A stretch of 47,335 nucleotides of DNA from Rhodothermales bacterium. GTDB taxonomy: Bacteria; Bacteroidota; Rhodothermia; Rhodothermales; JABDKH01. The notes beneath the pieces were generated by a model that had not been told where the DNA came from, did no database searches, and saw only the letters and a program-made list of their open reading frames with translations. Below are positions 45,079-47,335 of this stretch, in pieces. The stretch lies in assembly GCA_013002165.1 (NCBI GenBank), contig JABDKO010000126.1, positions 1-47,335 of the forward strand. The letters are read 5' to 3'. Every line of letters begins with the position of its first letter. Positions within the stretch are counted from its first letter, which is position 1. The position numbers were made by a program, and so were the translations under genes.

Positions 45079-47335
45079 ATGAAGAAGAAATCACCAATGG
45101 AGCTTGGCCGTCGTGAAAGGCAAATAATGTCTTTCATTTATACGAACGGTAGAGCGACTGCTGCTGAAGTAATGGACGGAATCCCCGATCCGCCCAGCTA
45201 CTCGGGAATTCGCGCGATGCTGCGTATTCTCGAGGAAAAGGGTCACCTGAAACACGAGAAGGACGGTGCACGCTACGTGTACCTGCCAACGATTTCTCCG
45301 GAGGAGGCGGGAAAGTCAGCCATGAACTACATGGTTCAGGCGTTTTTTGACGGATCCGCCAAACGGGCAGTCGCAGCCCTGCTGGATGTCGAAGCTTCAG
45401 AATTTACCGATCGTGAACTCGATGAGCTCGCAAAGCGAATTGACGAAGCACGTAACAAAGGTCATTTATCGATGATTGAACAGCTACTTTCCGCCGACAA
45501 TTTTATCCTGGATGCCACTCCCCTTCTTCTGGCATCTCTGCTAATCAAGAGCAGTATTGTCGTTGGCATTGCAGGCGCTATTGCCTTCCTCCTTCGATAC
45601 AGCAGCGCATCGCTACGACACATAGTGCTGACGATTGCCATGGCGAGCTTGCTTGTTGTGCCACTCCTGGTCCTCGTGCTACCCGCATGGGAATTACCTT
45701 TACTTCCGTCAAACGATACCCCCGAGATTGACAATGCGGAAGCATTCGCCCCGAAGATCGCCGATGGCGAGTTAACTACTTTTGTCTGGTCTGGAGATGG
45801 ACAGTTTTCAGTTTCCGTGACTACACCGGCACCTCAGGCCGTCGCGGATATGATTGAGACGCAGACTCCGATTCAAGTGGAATCAAGTCCGGTGCAATCG
45901 GCTCCATCGCTTGCAGGAATGGCAGAAGGCCGGCCGTGGAACTGGAAAGCAGTTCTGGCTATGGTGTGGCTGAGCGGCGTCACTATTGTCCTTTCAAGAC
46001 TGTTTCTGGCGCACGCCGGCGTAGGTTTGTTGCTTCGCAGATCGCGGATTGTAGAGAATGAGGATTGGAGATTCGCGGTCGACCGTTACGCTCGGCTACT
46101 TGGAATTGATCGCCCGGTTAGAATTCGAACGTCTGCGCTTGCCAACGTGCCTATGATCATTGGCTGCAGACGTCCAATCTTAGTTCTGCCGGAAGAATTT
46201 GAGTCGTGGTCCGAAGAGCGACGACGCATTGTCCTGCTCCATGAGCTGGCACATGTAAAGCGACATGACTGCTTCAGTCAGAACATTGTCGAGATCGTAT
46301 GTGCAGCGTACTGGTTTAACCCGATGGTCTGGCTCGCGTCAAGGCAGATCCGCGTTGAGAGGGAAATTGCGTGCGACGACATGGTTCTCATGGCTGGAAC
46401 GAAACCATCAACGTACGCGCAGACTATTCTTGATACCATCAAAAATATTCGCCAGGAAGAATGGTCTCCAGTGGCTTCGATAGCCATGGCTAGAAAATCG
46501 GACATCGAAGGTCGACTAATCTCGATTCTTGATCCGGATGTCCGGCGGGCGAAGCTCAATCGCGCATCAGCGATTCTGACGATCGGACTGATTGCGGCCA
46601 TTGCTGTACCGATTGCATTGGCCGTCCCGGTGCGTAAGCAAGCGGAACCACTCGCCCCTGAACAACCGGTCGCGGATTCAGCTGATATGCCCGCACTGGC
46701 CGGTGAATCTTCGTGGGCACCTGTGGTGAAAAATCAGGCAGTCGAATCTGTAGAAGAACCATTCAGTTTCGAATTTGACTTCGATGCAAACGATCTGTTC
46801 GCGGATGATTCCCCCTCCTCTTCCTGGAGCACGACAACTGATGTCGCCTCCGCACCCGAAGTGGATTGCTGCGGAACAGGTACAACGTTAGCGGTAGGCC
46901 GGAATTCCGAACGTGCTCCTACGTGGACCACTAGCGATACGTTAACAGTAAAACAGCTTATCAAACTGCGGCAATACGGCGTCGACCTGGAATTTATTGA
47001 CGACCTGAATGCACTCGGTTACAACGATCTGAACGTAGATGAGCTGATCGAGCTGGCGAAATACGGCGCCGACCCGGAGTACATCTCCGAGTTGAATGCA
47101 GCAGGGTATTTGCAGCTGCAAGTGGATGAAATCGTCCGGTTTTCAAAATATGGTGTTGATGGTGAACTGATAGCGGCCCTGCGTGCCGCAGGATACAAGT
47201 CGATTACAGCTGACGAAATTGTAGAGCTATCAAAGTACGGCCTGGACGAAGATGACATTGCAGAATTCGCGCAAGCGGGTTACGCAAATCTTCCGGTTGA
47301 CGACCTGGTGAGCCTGAGCAAGTACGGTGTAGATC
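45079..47335 (+). CDS. BlaI-type repressor fused to BlaR1-type M56 protease with C-terminal repeats (partial, runs off the right edge)
   Basis: I read an uninterrupted frame of 752 codons from the ATG at 45079 to the edge. Residues 1-128 are a complete BlaI/MecI/CopY winged-helix repressor (ELGRRERQIMSFIYTNGRAT, SYSGIRAMLRILEEKGHL, FFDGSAKRAVAALL, DRELDELAKRIDEARNKG). From residue 132 (MIEQLL) it continues as a BlaR1/M56 protein: helices at about 142-172, 181-203, 293-313 and 497-519, zinc motif HELAHVKRHD (388-397), and REIACDDMVL. Residues 626-752 are 29-residue repeats. BlaR1-type proteases normally act on a separate BlaI. Here both are one chain, giving a membrane-tethered repressor that might be released by cleavage in cis. 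An in-frame ATGA at 45472 suggests two former cistrons; a one-base assembly error there would also explain the fusion. Confidence 0.88.
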   Translation, partial: MKKKSPMELGRRERQIMSFIYTNGRATAAEVMDGIPDPPSYSGIRAMLRILEEKGHLKHEKDGARYVYLPTISPEEAGKSAMNYMVQAFFDGSAKRAVAALLDVEASEFTDRELDELAKRIDEARNKGHLSMIEQLLSADNFILDATPLLLASLLIKSSIVVGIAGAIAFLLRYSSASLRHIVLTIAMASLLVVPLLVLVLPAWELPLLPSNDTPEIDNAEAFAPKIADGELTTFVWSGDGQFSVSVTTPAPQAVADMIETQTPIQVESSPVQSAPSLAGMAEGRPWNWKAVLAMVWLSGVTIVLSRLFLAHAGVGLLLRRSRIVENEDWRFAVDRYARLLGIDRPVRIRTSALANVPMIIGCRRPILVLPEEFESWSEERRRIVLLHELAHVKRHDCFSQNIVEIVCAAYWFNPMVWLASRQIRVEREIACDDMVLMAGTKPSTYAQTILDTIKNIRQEEWSPVASIAMARKSDIEGRLISILDPDVRRAKLNRASAILTIGLIAAIAVPIALAVPVRKQAEPLAPEQPVADSADMPALAGESSWAPVVKNQAVESVEEPFSFEFDFDANDLFADDSPSSSWSTTTDVASAPEVDCCGTGTTLAVGRNSERAPTWTTSDTLTVKQLIKLRQYGVDLEFIDDLNALGYNDLNVDELIELAKYGADPEYISELNAAGYLQLQVDEIVRFSKYGVDGELIAALRAAGYKSITADEIVELSKYGLDEDDIAEFAQAGYANLPVDDLVSLSKYGVD
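46954..47335 (+). repeat. Tandem 87-bp coding repeats (29-residue units) in the M56 protein
   Basis: Four full units start at 46954, 47041, 47128 and 47215; a fifth begins at 47302 and is cut by the edge. Unit consensus: (D/E)-(L/I)-(I/V)-x-(L/F)-x-(K/Q)-Y-G-(V/A/L)-D-x4-I-x2-(L/F)-x2-(A/L)-G-Y-x-x-(L/I)-x-(V/A)-D. The DNA of the units differs considerably, so the repeats are old. They lie after the last membrane helix, predicted to be extracytoplasmic, and are reminiscent of the C-terminal repeats of other Bacteroidota and Acidobacteria M56 proteins. Confidence 0.85.

Noticed and set aside
1-47335. CRISPR arrays, tRNA/rRNA genes, insertion sequences, integrases or prophage genes
   Set aside because: Looked for and not seen: no spaced direct repeats, no transposase or integrase motifs, no tRNA cloverleaf in the gaps.

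Overview
The window reads as chromosomal DNA of a free-living, probably aerobic and marine member of the Bacteroidota in the broad sense, most likely the Rhodothermota/Balneolota side. The reasons are: three gene families typical of that group (DUF4837, DUF4296, DUF4293), a secreted protein ending in an LPVELVDF-type linker of the kind that precedes a type IX secretion sorting tail, a CadC-like regulator fused to a TolB-type propeller, and a BlaI/M56 protein with KYGVD..AGY repeats. Base composition is near 50% GC and looks even. I see no insertion sequence, phage, CRISPR array, tRNA or rRNA. The lineage is an inference from gene content.

Layout, left to right. 1-1645 (minus): a dockerin-like secreted protein followed by a cohesin-like/T9SS-type protein cut by the window edge. 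1984-5426 (minus): transketolase and a VKOR-DsbA fusion, with a cluster of palindromes between them. 5554-16801 (plus): methyltransferase, MscS channel and a compact tryptophan operon trpE-orfX-trpS-trpG-trpD-trpC-trpF-trpB-trpA with overlapping genes, then two lipoproteins (DUF4837, DUF4296). 16839-21420 (minus): short RecQ, secreted esterase, membrane-bound winged-helix/propeller regulator. 21421-21937: a gene-free gap with two plus-strand terminator hairpins and a structured leader with competing terminator and anti-terminator helices, ahead of a GT2 glycosyltransferase. 22953-29573 (minus): EamA transporter, DUF4293 and NAD-type isocitrate dehydrogenase; then an ExbB / 3-TM / ExbD / ExbD energy-transduction operon; then a CtpA protease. 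29860-36496: penicillin-acylase-like hydrolase (plus), acetyl-CoA synthetase, PPK2 and fused PabB-PabC (minus).

36640-41675 (plus) is a tight five-gene cassette: esterase, ATP-grasp ligase, circularly permuted ATP-grasp ligase, class I glutamine amidotransferase, esterase. I know of no characterised pathway with this set; it looks like a small-molecule amide or peptide pathway. It is followed by DUF937 (minus, overlapping head-on), an RluA pseudouridine synthase, a nitrilase operon with a very small membrane protein, and at the right edge an open frame of more than 750 codons.

That last gene joins a complete BlaI/MecI-type repressor in frame to a BlaR1-type M56 membrane protease and then to at least four 29-residue repeats. 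Its promoter is flanked by two identical TGCTA-N6-TAGCA operators 60 bp apart. With the five-gene cassette and the attenuator-like RNA, it is the most interesting content of the window.
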